DNA from: Nonomuraea terrae
Lineage (GTDB): Bacteria; Actinomycetota; Actinomycetes; Streptosporangiales; Streptosporangiaceae
Direction of reading: 5' to 3'
DNA length: 64,000 bases
Assembly: GCF_004348995.1 (NCBI RefSeq)
Contig: NZ_SMKQ01000007.1
Coordinates: forward strand, 1 to 64,000
The translations under genes were made by a program, and so were the position numbers. The notes beneath the pieces were generated by a model. The model worked only from the letters and a program-made list of their open reading frames with translations. It searched no databases and had not been told where the DNA came from. Positions 10,901-18,434 of this stretch are shown piece after piece. The stretch's first letter is position 1; the number at the start of each line of letters is the position of its first letter.

Positions 10901-11712
10901 ACGACGCGCGCAAGGTCGTTCTGACGCCGGACGGGTCCAAGGTCTTCGTCACCGGTCAGAGCGCGGGGCCGGAGGGCACCGGCCTGACCGACTGGGGCAC
11001 CGTCGCCTACGACGCCGCCACCGGCGAGCAGTTGTGGGACGCCGGCCACAACGGCGACGACAACGGCCTCGACATCCCCTCCGCCATGGCGGTCACCGCC
11101 GACGGCAAGGCGGTCGTCGTGACGGGCGCCGGCAGCAACCCCGGAACGCTGACAGACTTCGAGACGATCGCCTACGACACCGCCACGGGCCGGCAGCTCT
11201 GGACGGACCGTTACGACGGCCCGGCGCACGAGAGCGACACCCCGCACGACATCACCGTCGCGCCCGGCGGCACGGTGTACGTCACCGGCAACAGCACCGG
11301 CGAGGGCAGCGGGGGCGACTACACCACGATCGCCTACAACCCGGCCACGGGGGAGCGGCTGTGGCTGCAGCGCTTCGACGGCCAGGCGAAGAACGAGGAC
11401 TACGCCTGGAACGTCCGGGTGACGCCCGACGGCGGCAAGGTCGTCGTCGCCGGCCAGAGCTCGGACGACCAGTCCAAGGGCACCGACTACGTGACCGTCG
11501 CCTACGACGCGGTCAGCGGCGAACCGGTCTGGACGGGGCGTTACGACGGTGAGGTCGCCGCGGCCGACGCCGCGCGCGGCCTGGCCGTCGACGCCACCGC
11601 GAAGGACGGTGTCCGGGTGTTCGTGACCGGCTCCAGCGGCACGGGCGGCACCCCGCCCAACGCCACGGAGGTGGACATGGTCACCGTCGCCTACTTCAAG
11701 CCCTGGTCCTGA
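7933..11712 (+). CDS. Secreted subtilisin-like serine protease with PA and beta-propeller domains
   Basis: This 1259-residue S8 family protease has a signal peptide (AVTAALTALVASGLAWPAPAGA). An I9 propeptide spans about 45-130. The catalytic triad is Asp190 in GVIDSGIWP, His271 in NGHGTHTAS and Ser604 in SGTSMAAPH. A PA insert lies between His and Ser. A fibronectin-like domain around 700-800 (TRKVTNVGRSTATYTASITG) resembles plant-type subtilases. The last ~450 residues contain seven copies of a motif like TVAYDAATGEQLW, spaced 55-65 residues, forming a PQQ-like propeller not usual in subtilases. GAGGGG 5 nt before the ATG sets the start. A hairpin terminator follows. It is probably an extracellular peptidase; the propeller may bind substrate or wall. 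Confidence 0.92.
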   Translation: MHQSTSPAIPKRLAVTAALTALVASGLAWPAPAGATAGMTAGAEEPKTYIVQMAPEPVATYEGDVAGLARTKPEQGEKISPRSAKVRDYVGHLKGRHDAALKQTGGKKIYDYVYSFGGFAARMTAAEAAEMRALPDVVAVTEDKKVSVATSSTPSFLGLDARGGLWDQLGGPSGGQKGGAGEGLVIGVIDSGIWPTSESFADPAPHGKPYAKLRDFTGTCDESGPDNSWDASLCNGKIVAARHFNEAWGGDQGLKEFMPWEFASPRDYNGHGTHTASTAGGNHDVRVTGPAAGFGEISGIAPRARIAAYKALWSAEDASTANGYTSDLVAAIDQAVADGVDVINYSVSGTSTDFLDPAEIAFLAAADAGVFVSAAGGNSGPAASTVAHPSPWITTVAAGTHNRSTLGSVKLGNGATLSGASLAPAAAGPAPLIDASAAGLPGADPAKAAQCWAARDNGGTAVLDPAKVNGKIVVCDRGVTPRVNKSVAVSEAGGVGTVLVNIAEEESLNTDLTGIPTVHLAMKDRQAIKDYAATSGATATIQQAVITTTTPAPYTAEFSSRGPITAAGGDVLKPDVIAPGQDILAAFAPPGANGLEFNVSSGTSMAAPHIAGLAALLKDLHPGWSPMAIKSALMTTGTDVKDGPATEPSVIFSQGAGHAAPNRAADPGLVYDSGTDDWIAFLCGTTRGVTQEACDELKGEGHSFDASDLNTPSVAVGRLPGTQMVTRKVTNVGRSTATYTASITGLPGIKAEVSPGKLRLKKGETKSFTVTFTRTSAPLNAYAGGYLTWNEHDKHAVRIPMVVRPVQENWAASYGVTGGSDSGEFVVLDPKGERVYVTGVSYGTSPGQLSPSIATIAYDAATGVEVWRKSYVGPAKAYDEPSGLRISPDGSRLFVVGGSSGTDSGIDAVTIAYDSASGEELWTRRHTEQGAFSDHAGDAAVSPDGRTVYVTGMTSPGEGDKNDYFTVAYDAATGEQSWFVRYDGKGSSTDDARKVVLTPDGSKVFVTGQSAGPEGTGLTDWGTVAYDAATGEQLWDAGHNGDDNGLDIPSAMAVTADGKAVVVTGAGSNPGTLTDFETIAYDTATGRQLWTDRYDGPAHESDTPHDITVAPGGTVYVTGNSTGEGSGGDYTTIAYNPATGERLWLQRFDGQAKNEDYAWNVRVTPDGGKVVVAGQSSDDQSKGTDYVTVAYDAVSGEPVWTGRYDGEVAAADAARGLAVDATAKDGVRVFVTGSSGTGGTPPNATEVDMVTVAYFKPWS

Positions 11713-11727
11713 CCGAGGGTGTGACGG

Positions 11728-11757
11728 AACCCCGCGCGAGTAAGCTCGCGCGGGGTT
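11728..11757 (+). terminator. Rho-independent-like terminator of the subtilase
   Basis: AACCCCGCGCGAG (11728-11740) pairs perfectly with CTCGCGCGGGGTT (11745-11757) around a TAAG loop, 15 bp after the stop. A short T-run follows. Confidence 0.85.
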
Positions 11758-11784
11758 TCGCGTCTCGCGCGGGATTGCGCTGAC

Positions 11785-12036
11785 TCAGCGTGCTCGGTCC
11801 GTACGACTTGCCGACCACACGTGCTCCGCCACCGCGAGCAGGACGATGACGGCGACGACGATGACGAGATGGACGCCGTAGGGCAGCGGGAGGATGGAGG
11901 GGTTGCCGGCCCGCCGGCCCAGCGCCGGCACGGTCGGGAGGGTGGCCGCGGCAAGTGTTCCCGCCAGGATCAGGGTGGTCCGTACGGGCCGGGGCCAGCG
12001 GCTGGTGAACCTCGCGGCGACGGTCTTGATGATCAT
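11785..12036 (-). CDS. Small membrane protein coupled to GT87 gene
   Basis: The 83-residue product has two hydrophobic segments, LILAGTLAAATLPTVPAL (about 22-40) and VHLVIVVAVIVLLAVAEHVW (about 55-74). Its ATG (12036-12034) overlaps the TGA of the upstream glycosyltransferase in an ATGA junction, so the two are translationally coupled. The family is unknown. Membrane localisation and coupling suggest an accessory subunit of the glycosyltransferase. Confidence 0.6.
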   Translation of the reverse strand: MIIKTVAARFTSRWPRPVRTTLILAGTLAAATLPTVPALGRRAGNPSILPLPYGVHLVIVVAVIVLLAVAEHVWSASRTDRAR

Positions 12037-13430
12037 TGGCGTGTTTCCGCTCGAAGGGGACGACGTACGGACCAGCCGATCAGCACGGCCAGTGCGGCCG
12101 CGGCGTAGAAAGCGGTCGCGGGGCTGTCGGTGGCTGCCGGTCCGGTGGCGTAGGCGATGGCGCCTGCCAGGGCCGCGCCCAGCCATTCCCACCGCCCGTC
12201 CATGGCGGCCAGCGCGACGACCAGGAGCGCGTACCATGAGTATCCGGGTGTGAACAGCAGCAGGAGCGAGCCGCTGACCAGCAGCGCACCTTGCCAGGGC
12301 CGCTCCGCGTCGCCGTACCGCAGGACGGCCAGGACGACCAGGGCCAGCAGCAGGGCTGCGGAACAGGGGGCCCAGGAGTCCGGCATGAGCAAGCGCAGGA
12401 CGGCGTAGCGGTTGCCGCCGCCGACGTAGCGTTCCTCCTGCAGGTAGCCCGGCAGGTAGCCCGCCACCGACGCCTTCGACAACAGCACGTACGGCAGATA
12501 GGACAGCGTGACCACGAGTGTGGCGGGCACGACGATGCCGAGCAGGCGCCGCCACGCCACCCCGTTCGCCAGCACGCCTGACAAGGCGCCGGGCAGCGCC
12601 GTGGCGGGCAGCAGCTTGGCCGCGACGGCGGCCCCGAGTAACGCGCCGCGAGAGCGAACCGCGCCGAAGGCCAGCACCACCAGCAGCACGCCGAGCATGT
12701 CGACGTGCGCGTTGTTCACGGCCTCGACCGGTACGGCCGGGCACCACGCCCAGTACGCCGCCCGCCGCGCGCCCGCGAGCCGCGACAGCGCCAGCAGCGT
12801 GAGAACGGCCATCGCCCAGCCGCCGAGCTGCAGTGCTTTGTGCCGGGAGCCCTCCGGTGACAGCCAGTGGACCAGCAGGAAGTAGCCCTGCGCGAGCGGA
12901 GGGTAGATCGTGGGCACGGTGGGACGGTTGATCCTGGTGCAGCCACCGCCGGGCAGCGGCCACAGGACGGGGCCCCCGCAGTCGGCAGGGAAGAGCCAGT
13001 CGTCGCGCAGTCCGGCGAGCGCCGGGTCGGCGGGTGGATGGTCGTAGGGCGAGATGCCCGCTGCCTGCACCCGGCCGTCCCAGGCGTACCGGAAGGAGTC
13101 GGTGCTGCTGCTCGGGGGCGTCACCAGCCCGATTGTCGCCAGCACGATGCCGCCGACGACGACCAGGGGGCCCAGGCGCCGTTCCGGCACTCTCCGGGCC
13201 CACCACACAGCGGTCGCGAACAGCGCCCAGGCCAGCAGGTACCAGCCCAGCACGGGCGGTCCCGCCACCATCCTGGTCACGACGGCCGCCAGCGCGACAA
13301 GCATCGTCCCGGCAACGAACAGGTCCCGTCTCACAGTGCGCAGCCAACCACTCCGGGCCCGGTTCGTGGCCGTCACGGCGTCCGCCGTTCGCCGTCGGTA
13401 AGAACCCTTACGAACCGAGAACGTCGCCAC
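12033..13430 (-). CDS. Membrane GT87-type (mannosyl)transferase
   Basis: The 465-residue polytopic protein has about ten membrane helices. Its diagnostic first loop, FRYAWDGRVQAAGISPYDHP, carries the acidic residues typical of polyprenyl-phosphate-sugar dependent GT-C enzymes such as GT87 and the MptA/B-like mannosyltransferases. VEAVNNAHVDMLGVLLVVLA is a further family-like motif. These enzymes use lipid-linked mannose on the outer face of the membrane to extend glycolipids or glycans. The N-terminal 35 residues are basic and cytoplasmic. It is first in a two-gene operon with a small membrane protein. The acceptor is unknown. Confidence 0.75.
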   Translation of the reverse strand: MATFSVRKGSYRRRTADAVTATNRARSGWLRTVRRDLFVAGTMLVALAAVVTRMVAGPPVLGWYLLAWALFATAVWWARRVPERRLGPLVVVGGIVLATIGLVTPPSSSTDSFRYAWDGRVQAAGISPYDHPPADPALAGLRDDWLFPADCGGPVLWPLPGGGCTRINRPTVPTIYPPLAQGYFLLVHWLSPEGSRHKALQLGGWAMAVLTLLALSRLAGARRAAYWAWCPAVPVEAVNNAHVDMLGVLLVVLAFGAVRSRGALLGAAVAAKLLPATALPGALSGVLANGVAWRRLLGIVVPATLVVTLSYLPYVLLSKASVAGYLPGYLQEERYVGGGNRYAVLRLLMPDSWAPCSAALLLALVVLAVLRYGDAERPWQGALLVSGSLLLLFTPGYSWYALLVVALAAMDGRWEWLGAALAGAIAYATGPAATDSPATAFYAAAALAVLIGWSVRRPLRAETRQ

Positions 13431-13443
13431 GGCCCGCGAGTGG

Positions 13444-13472
13444 GCGGATGCCGTCGGATCGCTCGTGACGAG
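13444..13472 (+). repeat. Dispersed 29-nt repeat, copy 1
   Basis: This segment (starting GCGGATGCC and ending GTGACGAG) matches 27 of 29 bases of a second copy at 15057-15085 in the same orientation. The two copies bracket the SRPBCC and RibD-like genes, both in noncoding DNA. The core GTCGGATCGCTCG is identical. Confidence 0.6.
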
Positions 13473-13613
13473 TGGGCCCTGGCGCCTCGAATCCGGTCGG
13501 GGCAGAACGTCTGGTGATTCTCTTTCTGCGGGGGTGTCGAATGGCGTCGAGCCCGTTCGTAGTCAAGGTGAGAGGCCGGCGACGGGCCGGTCGCCACTCA
13601 CCGGAGGTCCACG

Positions 13614-14195
13614 ATGTCCGTCGTCACCGTCGCTCCCGCGCAGCCGCTGATCACCGGTGGGGCGCGCCTGGAGCGGGAGGCCCGAGATGAGAGGACAAGG
13701 GGCGTGCACACCAGGGACCAGGAGAGCGTGAGCGCCACCCTGACCGTCGCCGCGCCCGCCGCGAGGGTGTTCGCGGTGCTGGCGGACCCGACGGCCCATG
13801 CCGCGATCGATGGCACCGGCTGGGTTCAGGAAGCTGTCGACCGGGCGCCGCTGACCGAGGCGGGGCAGATTTTCCGGATGGGCATGTATCACGCCGACCA
13901 TCCGGACCATGACTACCAGGTGGTCAACAAGGTCGAGGTGCTCGACCCGCCGCGCGCCATCGGCTGGCTGACGGGGGAGGAGAAGGGCGACGGTCACCTG
14001 GAGTTCGGCGGCTGGCTGTGGCGTTACGACCTCGCGCCGCTGGGTCCGTCCGAGACTGGGGTCACGCTCACCTACGACTGGTCGGCGGTGCCGCAGGCCA
14101 TCCGGGAGTACATCCAGTTCCCGCCGTTCGGCCCCGAGCATCTCACCAACTCCCTGCACCACCTCGCCGAGCTTGTCGCGGCCGCAGGCCGGTGA
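13614..14195 (+). CDS. SRPBCC (START-like) family protein
   Basis: The 193-residue product has an SRPBCC/polyketide-cyclase fold. A core starts at about residue 38 with SVSATLTVAAPAARVFAVLA, and conserved patches are NKVEVLDPPRAIGWLTG and GVTLTYDWS. The C-terminal helix HLTNSLHHLAELVAAAG closes the hydrophobic cavity. Such proteins bind small hydrophobic molecules or act as cyclases or hydrolases; the ligand cannot be told. The start at 13614 has GGAGG 6 nt upstream. A GTG at 13704 would remove a poorly conserved N-terminal extension and is an alternative. Confidence 0.75.
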   Translation: MSVVTVAPAQPLITGGARLEREARDERTRGVHTRDQESVSATLTVAAPAARVFAVLADPTAHAAIDGTGWVQEAVDRAPLTEAGQIFRMGMYHADHPDHDYQVVNKVEVLDPPRAIGWLTGEEKGDGHLEFGGWLWRYDLAPLGPSETGVTLTYDWSAVPQAIREYIQFPPFGPEHLTNSLHHLAELVAAAGR

Positions 14196-14347
14196 TATGC
14201 GCGGACAGCTCACCGCTGCCGAGGCCGCCGAGCGGCAGGCGGCGCATCCGGGGCGGCCGGACTCCAGGAGTCCGACGGCGATGAGTTCCGCCGTGGTGTC
14301 TCGTCTGTATCGACACACCCGATCAACCCGCAATCGAGGAGAGCATC

Positions 14348-14926
14348 ATGCCCGCTACCTACACCTTCGACGTCTTTTCCAGCCTTGACGGCTTCGGCGC
14401 CGCCGGCGGCGACTGGACCGGTTACTGGGGCAAGCAAGGCCCCGACCTCCTGAACCACCGCCTCGCCCTGTACGGCGAGGAGCAGCAGATGGTCTTCGGG
14501 GCCAACACGTATCGGGCGTTCGCGCGGATGCTGGCCTCGAGCACCGAGGAGTCCGAGGTGCGTGACCCATGGGTCACCCGGATGAGGAGCCTGCCGGCAA
14601 CGGTGGTGTCGACCACGCTGGAAGGACCCCTCGACTGGCCGGACGCGACCGTCGTGAGCGGTGACGCCGTCGATGTCGTCGCGCGGCTCAAGGAGAAGTC
14701 CGAGGTGCCGTTGCGCTCGCACGGCAGCCTGTCGATGAACCGGGCGCTGATGGCCGCCGGCCTGGTCGACCGCGTCCAGGTGACGCTCTTCCCGGTGATC
14801 ACCGGTCAGACCGGACTGGACCCGATCTTCCGGGGTGCGGCCGACTTCGACCTCGAGCTGATCGAGAGCCGGACGCTCGACGGCAACATCCAGGAGCTCA
14901 TCTACCGGCCCACTCTGCACGTCTGA
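14348..14926 (+). CDS. RibD C-terminal / dihydrofolate-reductase-like protein
   Basis: This 192-residue member of the RibD_C/DHFR-like superfamily starts with a nucleotide-binding strand TYTFDVFSSLDGFGA. It also has QMVFGANTYRAFA, SLPATVVSTTLEGPLDW, the glycine-poor loop SHGSLSMNRALMAAGLVD and the C-terminal strand VQVTLFPVITGQTGLDPIF. These proteins are small NADPH-dependent reductases frequent in actinomycetes, mostly without known substrate. AGGAGAG lies upstream of the ATG. It follows the SRPBCC gene on the same strand after 152 bp. Confidence 0.8.
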   Translation: MPATYTFDVFSSLDGFGAAGGDWTGYWGKQGPDLLNHRLALYGEEQQMVFGANTYRAFARMLASSTEESEVRDPWVTRMRSLPATVVSTTLEGPLDWPDATVVSGDAVDVVARLKEKSEVPLRSHGSLSMNRALMAAGLVDRVQVTLFPVITGQTGLDPIFRGAADFDLELIESRTLDGNIQELIYRPTLHV

Positions 14927-15056
14927 GTCCGTCCACGCACCCCCACCCCGTCACGTTGCCGCCGACCGACATGCCGACCGCTCTCCTGGCCGCTGGTCAC
15001 GCGGCTTGCTGATCACCTCCCGATTCGCCGGGTCGACGTGGTGATGCCGAGAGTTC

Positions 15057-15085
15057 GCGGATGCGGTCGGATCGCTCGCGACGAG
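15057..15085 (+). repeat. Dispersed 29-nt repeat, copy 2
   Basis: Second copy of the repeat at 13444-13472, differing at two positions. It ends just upstream of the hairpin at 15088. Confidence 0.6.
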
Positions 15086-15087
15086 CA

Positions 15088-15121
15088 GGCCGTACTCGCC
15101 TCGGACGGGGCGAGTACGGCC
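15088..15121. terminator. 13-bp perfect hairpin
   Basis: GGCCGTACTCGCC (15088-15100) and GGCGAGTACGGCC (15109-15121) enclose 8 nt. It lies 160 bp after the RibD-like gene and is probably its terminator. The rest of the 343-bp gap before phzF-like shows no gene. Confidence 0.65.
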
Positions 15122-15269
15122 GAGCGGGGGACCTCGCCGAGCGCGGAAGGCCTTGGGCGGGTGCGGAGGCGGTGATGGCGTAGAACCCGGTCAAGGAGTG
15201 CACCTCCAACACTGATGGTCGATCGATTTGATGTGTATCACCCTGTTCGGCCTCCCTAGTGTTGACCTC

Positions 15270-16160
15270 ATGACGACCGTGACACCGTTCTTCTTCGTCG
15301 ACGTCTTCGCTGAGCGCCCGCTGACCGGTAACCCGCTGGCGCTGGTGCCGGACGCGGACGGACTGACTTCGGACCAGATGCGCGACATCGCCCGCGAGTT
15401 CAACCAATCCGAGACCACCTTCCTGCTGCAGCCCACCCAACCGGGGGCCGCATGGCGGCTGCGGTCGTTCACTCCGATCGGCGCCGAAGTCGACGGTGCC
15501 GGGCACAACGCACTCGGCGCCTGGCTGTGGCTCGCCGACCAGGGACTGACTGGAGACGAACCGTCACGGACACTGATGCAGGAGATCGGCGGGGACGTGC
15601 TGCCGGTCGAGGTCGTCCGCCAGGCCGGAAGGGGCGTCCGGATTGTGATGGAACAGTCCTCACCCGTGTTCGGGCCCGTAGTGGAAGACGCACATCGCCT
15701 CGCTGCCGCACTCGGACTCAGGCCCGAACACCTTTCCACCGATCAGCCGGCGCAGGTCGTCTCCACGGGAGTCGCCCACTTGCTCGTCCCGCTGGCCGAT
15801 CGCCGGGCCGTCGACGTCACCGCCGCCGATACGCGGGCCTTGGCTGCGATCCTGGCCGAGGTGGGCGCCGAAGGCTGCTACGTCTACACCAGCGCACCCG
15901 GGGAGCCCCAGGCGGACGCCTACAGCCGGTTCTTCAATCCCACCGTGGGCATCGTCGAGGATCCGGCCACCGGCACGGCCGCGGGTCCGCTCGCCGCCCT
16001 GCTCGCCCGTACCCAACGGATCGACGGGGGTCTGGTCGTCATCGAGCAAGGCCACAAGCTCGGGCGGCCCAGCCGGATCCAGGTCGAGGTCGACGGCGAC
16101 CGCGTACGGATCTCCGGGTCCGGGATCATCACCGCTCGCGGAGAGCTCAGGCTCGTATGA
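15270..16160 (+). CDS. PhzF-family isomerase/epimerase
   Basis: The 296-residue PhzF/DapF-fold protein has the family N-terminus FFFVDVFAERPLTGNPLALV. The catalytic glutamate lies in FNQSETTFL, the active-site loop is GAEVDGAGHNALGAW, and the second half-domain signature is VEDPATGTAAGPLAALL. PhzF enzymes catalyse proton-shift isomerisations (2,3-dihydro-3-hydroxyanthranilate in phenazine synthesis). No other phenazine genes are nearby, so a different substrate is likely. The ATG at 15270 has no ribosome binding site but TAGTGT lies 7 nt before it (15257-15262), suggesting a leaderless transcript. Confidence 0.85.
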   Translation: MTTVTPFFFVDVFAERPLTGNPLALVPDADGLTSDQMRDIAREFNQSETTFLLQPTQPGAAWRLRSFTPIGAEVDGAGHNALGAWLWLADQGLTGDEPSRTLMQEIGGDVLPVEVVRQAGRGVRIVMEQSSPVFGPVVEDAHRLAAALGLRPEHLSTDQPAQVVSTGVAHLLVPLADRRAVDVTAADTRALAAILAEVGAEGCYVYTSAPGEPQADAYSRFFNPTVGIVEDPATGTAAGPLAALLARTQRIDGGLVVIEQGHKLGRPSRIQVEVDGDRVRISGSGIITARGELRLV

Positions 16161-16466
16161 AGCCCCGAGAACCACGATGGCCGTCGACAGCCGCCCTTGT
16201 CGCGGGCCAGAATCGGGTGGCGCATCCACGCAGCGGCCGGAGGAGGTGTTCTTGATCTGCCCCGCGTCGCTCCCGCCGGGGCCGTGCTGCCGCCGTCGAG
16301 CGCGTTGAGCACCGCGGTGTAGGCCCTCTCCGCTCCCGAACGTGTCCCCAGCCGCCCGGTAGGTGCGTGACCCCTATTGAGCGGGGCCGAGGCTGTGGCG
16401 GAGACATTCGAGGTCGGCGAACGGGGACCGGCAAAGCGGGGCGGGATCTTCGCTCCTGCCTGCCAC
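16161..16466. other. Intergenic, no recognised gene
   Basis: This is the convergent gap between the phzF-like gene and the VOC gene. A minus-strand stretch around 16260-16340 (containing RAYTAVLNALDGG) looks weakly coding. It has no start signal and I cannot assign it. Confidence 0.35.
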
Positions 16467-16904
16467 TCAGTCGAGGCAGAACTCGTTGCCCTCAACGTCC
16501 TGCATGACCAGGCAGGACTCGTTCACCTCATCGGCGGGCAGGAGCCGCACGCGCTGCGCGCCGAGCGGGATCAGCCGCGCGCATTCGGCCTCAAGGGCCG
16601 CCAGGCGTTCCTCGCCCACCAGCCCGGTGCCGACCCGCACGTCAAGGTGCAGCCGATTCTTGACGACCTTGCCTTCGGGAACGCGCTGGAAGTACAGCCG
16701 CGGCCCCGCGCCCGAGGGATCGCTGCATACGAACCATGAATCCCGCTGCTCAGGCGGCAGCGTGCGATTGAAGTCGTCCCAACTGGCGAACCCCTCCGGT
16801 GGCGGTGGTGCGACGTACCCCAGCACCTCGCACCAGAAACGACCGACGTGCTCAGGTGATGCGCAGTCGAAGGTGACTTGAATCTGCCTGACTGATGCTC
16901 CCAC
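16467..16904 (-). CDS. VOC (glyoxalase-like) family protein
   Basis: The 145-residue single-domain vicinal-oxygen-chelate protein has the N-terminal strand QIQVTFDCASPEHVGRFWCE, where the family has the DxxDP-type start, then YFQRVPEGKVVKNRLHLDVR and the terminal VMQDVEGNEFCLD, whose glutamate normally binds metal. Actinomycete members of this subgroup are mostly uncharacterised; some confer drug resistance. The start is GTG at 16904, with GGGACG about 10 nt upstream. It stands alone on the minus strand. Confidence 0.8.
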   Translation of the reverse strand: MGASVRQIQVTFDCASPEHVGRFWCEVLGYVAPPPPEGFASWDDFNRTLPPEQRDSWFVCSDPSGAGPRLYFQRVPEGKVVKNRLHLDVRVGTGLVGEERLAALEAECARLIPLGAQRVRLLPADEVNESCLVMQDVEGNEFCLD

Positions 16905-17289
16905 GGACCAATCGTCCCATAAGTTGCCATACGTCCCGAATCGCCACTCGGAACGTCGGGCAGACCATACGATCGCCAGGGTCGATCACGGCGACCGTTC
17001 TTGATCGCGCACGACGTTGTTCCCCCCAGGGTGTCGGGACTGCACCGTTTGTCGACATGCGCTGCGCGCGTCCCATGAAGTCGTTGGAGGCAGGAAGGCC
17101 GATCGGCAGGCGGCGGCTGCTGGCCTTCCTCGCCAAGGACCGCCCACGGATGGCGCAGGCTGAGTGGTGCGGCAGGTGGGTGCTCGGGAAAGGCGGGCAT
17201 CCGGGCTTGGTGCGCACCTGTTCGTCGGCGCCGTGTGAGTGATCGCTCCTATCGGTCTGTGGTCGTCGAAGACCGAGCGTTACAGGGCT
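16905..17289. other. Intergenic, nothing recognised
   Basis: This 385-bp gap lies upstream of the VOC gene and downstream of the NmrA-like gene. Open frames on both strands lack family similarity and start signals. It should hold the VOC promoter near 16905-16960. Confidence 0.4.
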
Positions 17290-17320
17290 CAGGCGATGGC
17301 CGTAGCGAGCTCATCGCCTG
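17290..17320 (-). terminator. Hairpin terminator of the NmrA-like gene
   Basis: CAGGCGATG (17290-17298) and CATCGCCTG (17312-17320) form a perfect 9-bp stem with a 13-nt loop, 33 bp past the minus-strand stop at 17354. Confidence 0.5.
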
Positions 17321-17353
17321 GTCGACCGTTTGTTCGGGCCAATCTCCGATCTC

Positions 17354-18208
17354 CTACCGGATCCTGCCCAGCCACGCCTCCAGGGTGAGCATCTCCGGGT
17401 ACCGCTCGCGGAGCGCGGCGATATTGGCCTGGTACCCCTTCCCGTTCAACCAGTCGAACATGTTCGCCATCTCCTCCGCCTCGGCCCGCAGTTCCTCGAT
17501 CGGCTGCCGCTCGAAGCGGGTCGGAATGCCGTCGGCCTTGGTGAACACCTCGGCGATCTGCCGCATGCTCAGCTCGTCGCCGGCGATCTCTATCTTCTTG
17601 CCGATGAACTCGGCCGGCTTGTCGAACGCGTCCGCGGCGATCCGGCCGATGTCGACGAGCGCGATCATCTGCAGCGAGGTGTCGGCGTCCAGCGCGATCG
17701 AACCAACCCGCTCGCCGTTCTCCGCCTCCGGCACCATGTACAGCCAGTTCTCCATGAAGAACACCGGCCGCAGCACGGTCGCGGGCACGCCGATGGCATC
17801 GATGTGCGCCTCGATCTCCGCCTTGGTCTCGAAGTGCGCGACGCCGGACTTGCGCCCGGCGGCGCCGACGGAGCTGTAGACCAGGTGCGTGACGCCCGCG
17901 GCTTCGGCCGCGTCGGCGACGTTCCTGCCCTGCCGCACCTCGATCGCGGGGTTCGGGTCGGTCAAGTCGACGGGCTGCACGCTGAAGACGCCGTGCACGC
18001 CCCGCGCTGCCGCGCGCAGCGACTCGGGGCCGTCGAGGTCACCGGTGACCAGTTCCGCGCCGAGCGCCTTGAGCTCCTTGGCTCCCTGCTTGTCCGGGTC
18101 ACGGACGAGGGCGCGCACCGCCCAGCCGTCGTCGAGCAGCCTGCGGGCAACGGCGCCGCCCTGGCCGCCAGTCGCGCCCGTGACCAGGACGGTCCTCTTG
18201 TTCGACAC
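17354..18208 (-). CDS. NmrA-family NAD(P)-binding oxidoreductase/sensor
   Basis: The 284-residue NmrA/HSCARG-like atypical SDR has the nucleotide loop VTGATGGQGGAVARRLL near the start. GVFSVQPVDLTD and THLVYSSVGAAG, then VPATVLRPVFFMENWL, are hallmark motifs of the family, which lacks the catalytic YxxxK. Members sense NADP(H) or reduce quinones. The GTG start at 18208 has GAAAGGA 7 nt upstream. It is transcribed away from the remnant and MFS gene upstream. The substrate is unknown. Confidence 0.85.
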   Translation of the reverse strand: MSNKRTVLVTGATGGQGGAVARRLLDDGWAVRALVRDPDKQGAKELKALGAELVTGDLDGPESLRAAARGVHGVFSVQPVDLTDPNPAIEVRQGRNVADAAEAAGVTHLVYSSVGAAGRKSGVAHFETKAEIEAHIDAIGVPATVLRPVFFMENWLYMVPEAENGERVGSIALDADTSLQMIALVDIGRIAADAFDKPAEFIGKKIEIAGDELSMRQIAEVFTKADGIPTRFERQPIEELRAEAEEMANMFDWLNGKGYQANIAALRERYPEMLTLEAWLGRIR

Positions 18209-18324
18209 TGCGAGTTCCTTTCGTGGATGTCATGGTGAAGCCGGTTCCGGCGGAAGCCGGCGGGGGGTGGGGGCATGCTTGAGCCGATCAGGGGCAGCCC
18301 CGCGAGCGGTCGGACGCAGGCGGG

Positions 18325-18434
18325 TCACGCGGAGTGAGCCGGATGACGCACCAGCCCGGTGACCTCGTGGCTGCGCGACAGTGCCTCAACCACTCGGCTG
18401 CCCACGTTTCCGACCGCGGTGACACGCGTCGTTC
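18325..18434 (-). pseudogene. Rossmann-fold NAD(P)-binding protein, N-terminal remnant
   Basis: Minus-strand translation reads VTAVGNVGSRVVEALSRSHE then VTGLVRHPAHSA and stop. This is the first beta-alpha-beta of an NAD(P)H-binding NmrA-like protein that normally reads TVVGATGNVGSRVVEAL. Three residues of the glycine loop are lost and everything after residue ~37 is missing. It abuts the stop of the MFS gene, so it is probably a deletion scar. Confidence 0.5.

Noticed and set aside
8332-11247. A 971-codon open frame antisense to the subtilase
   Set aside because: It has the composition of a third-position shadow (Val/Arg/Gly-rich, no domains) and lies over a gene with a complete catalytic triad.
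15270-16160. Phenazine biosynthesis cluster marker
   Set aside because: Only a PhzF-fold gene is present; no phzABCDEG genes are nearby, and PhzF-fold proteins are widespread with other roles.
16895-17242. A 115-codon plus-strand frame in the VOC/NmrA gap
   Set aside because: There is no start signal and no similarity. It looks like chance open frame in GC-rich DNA.
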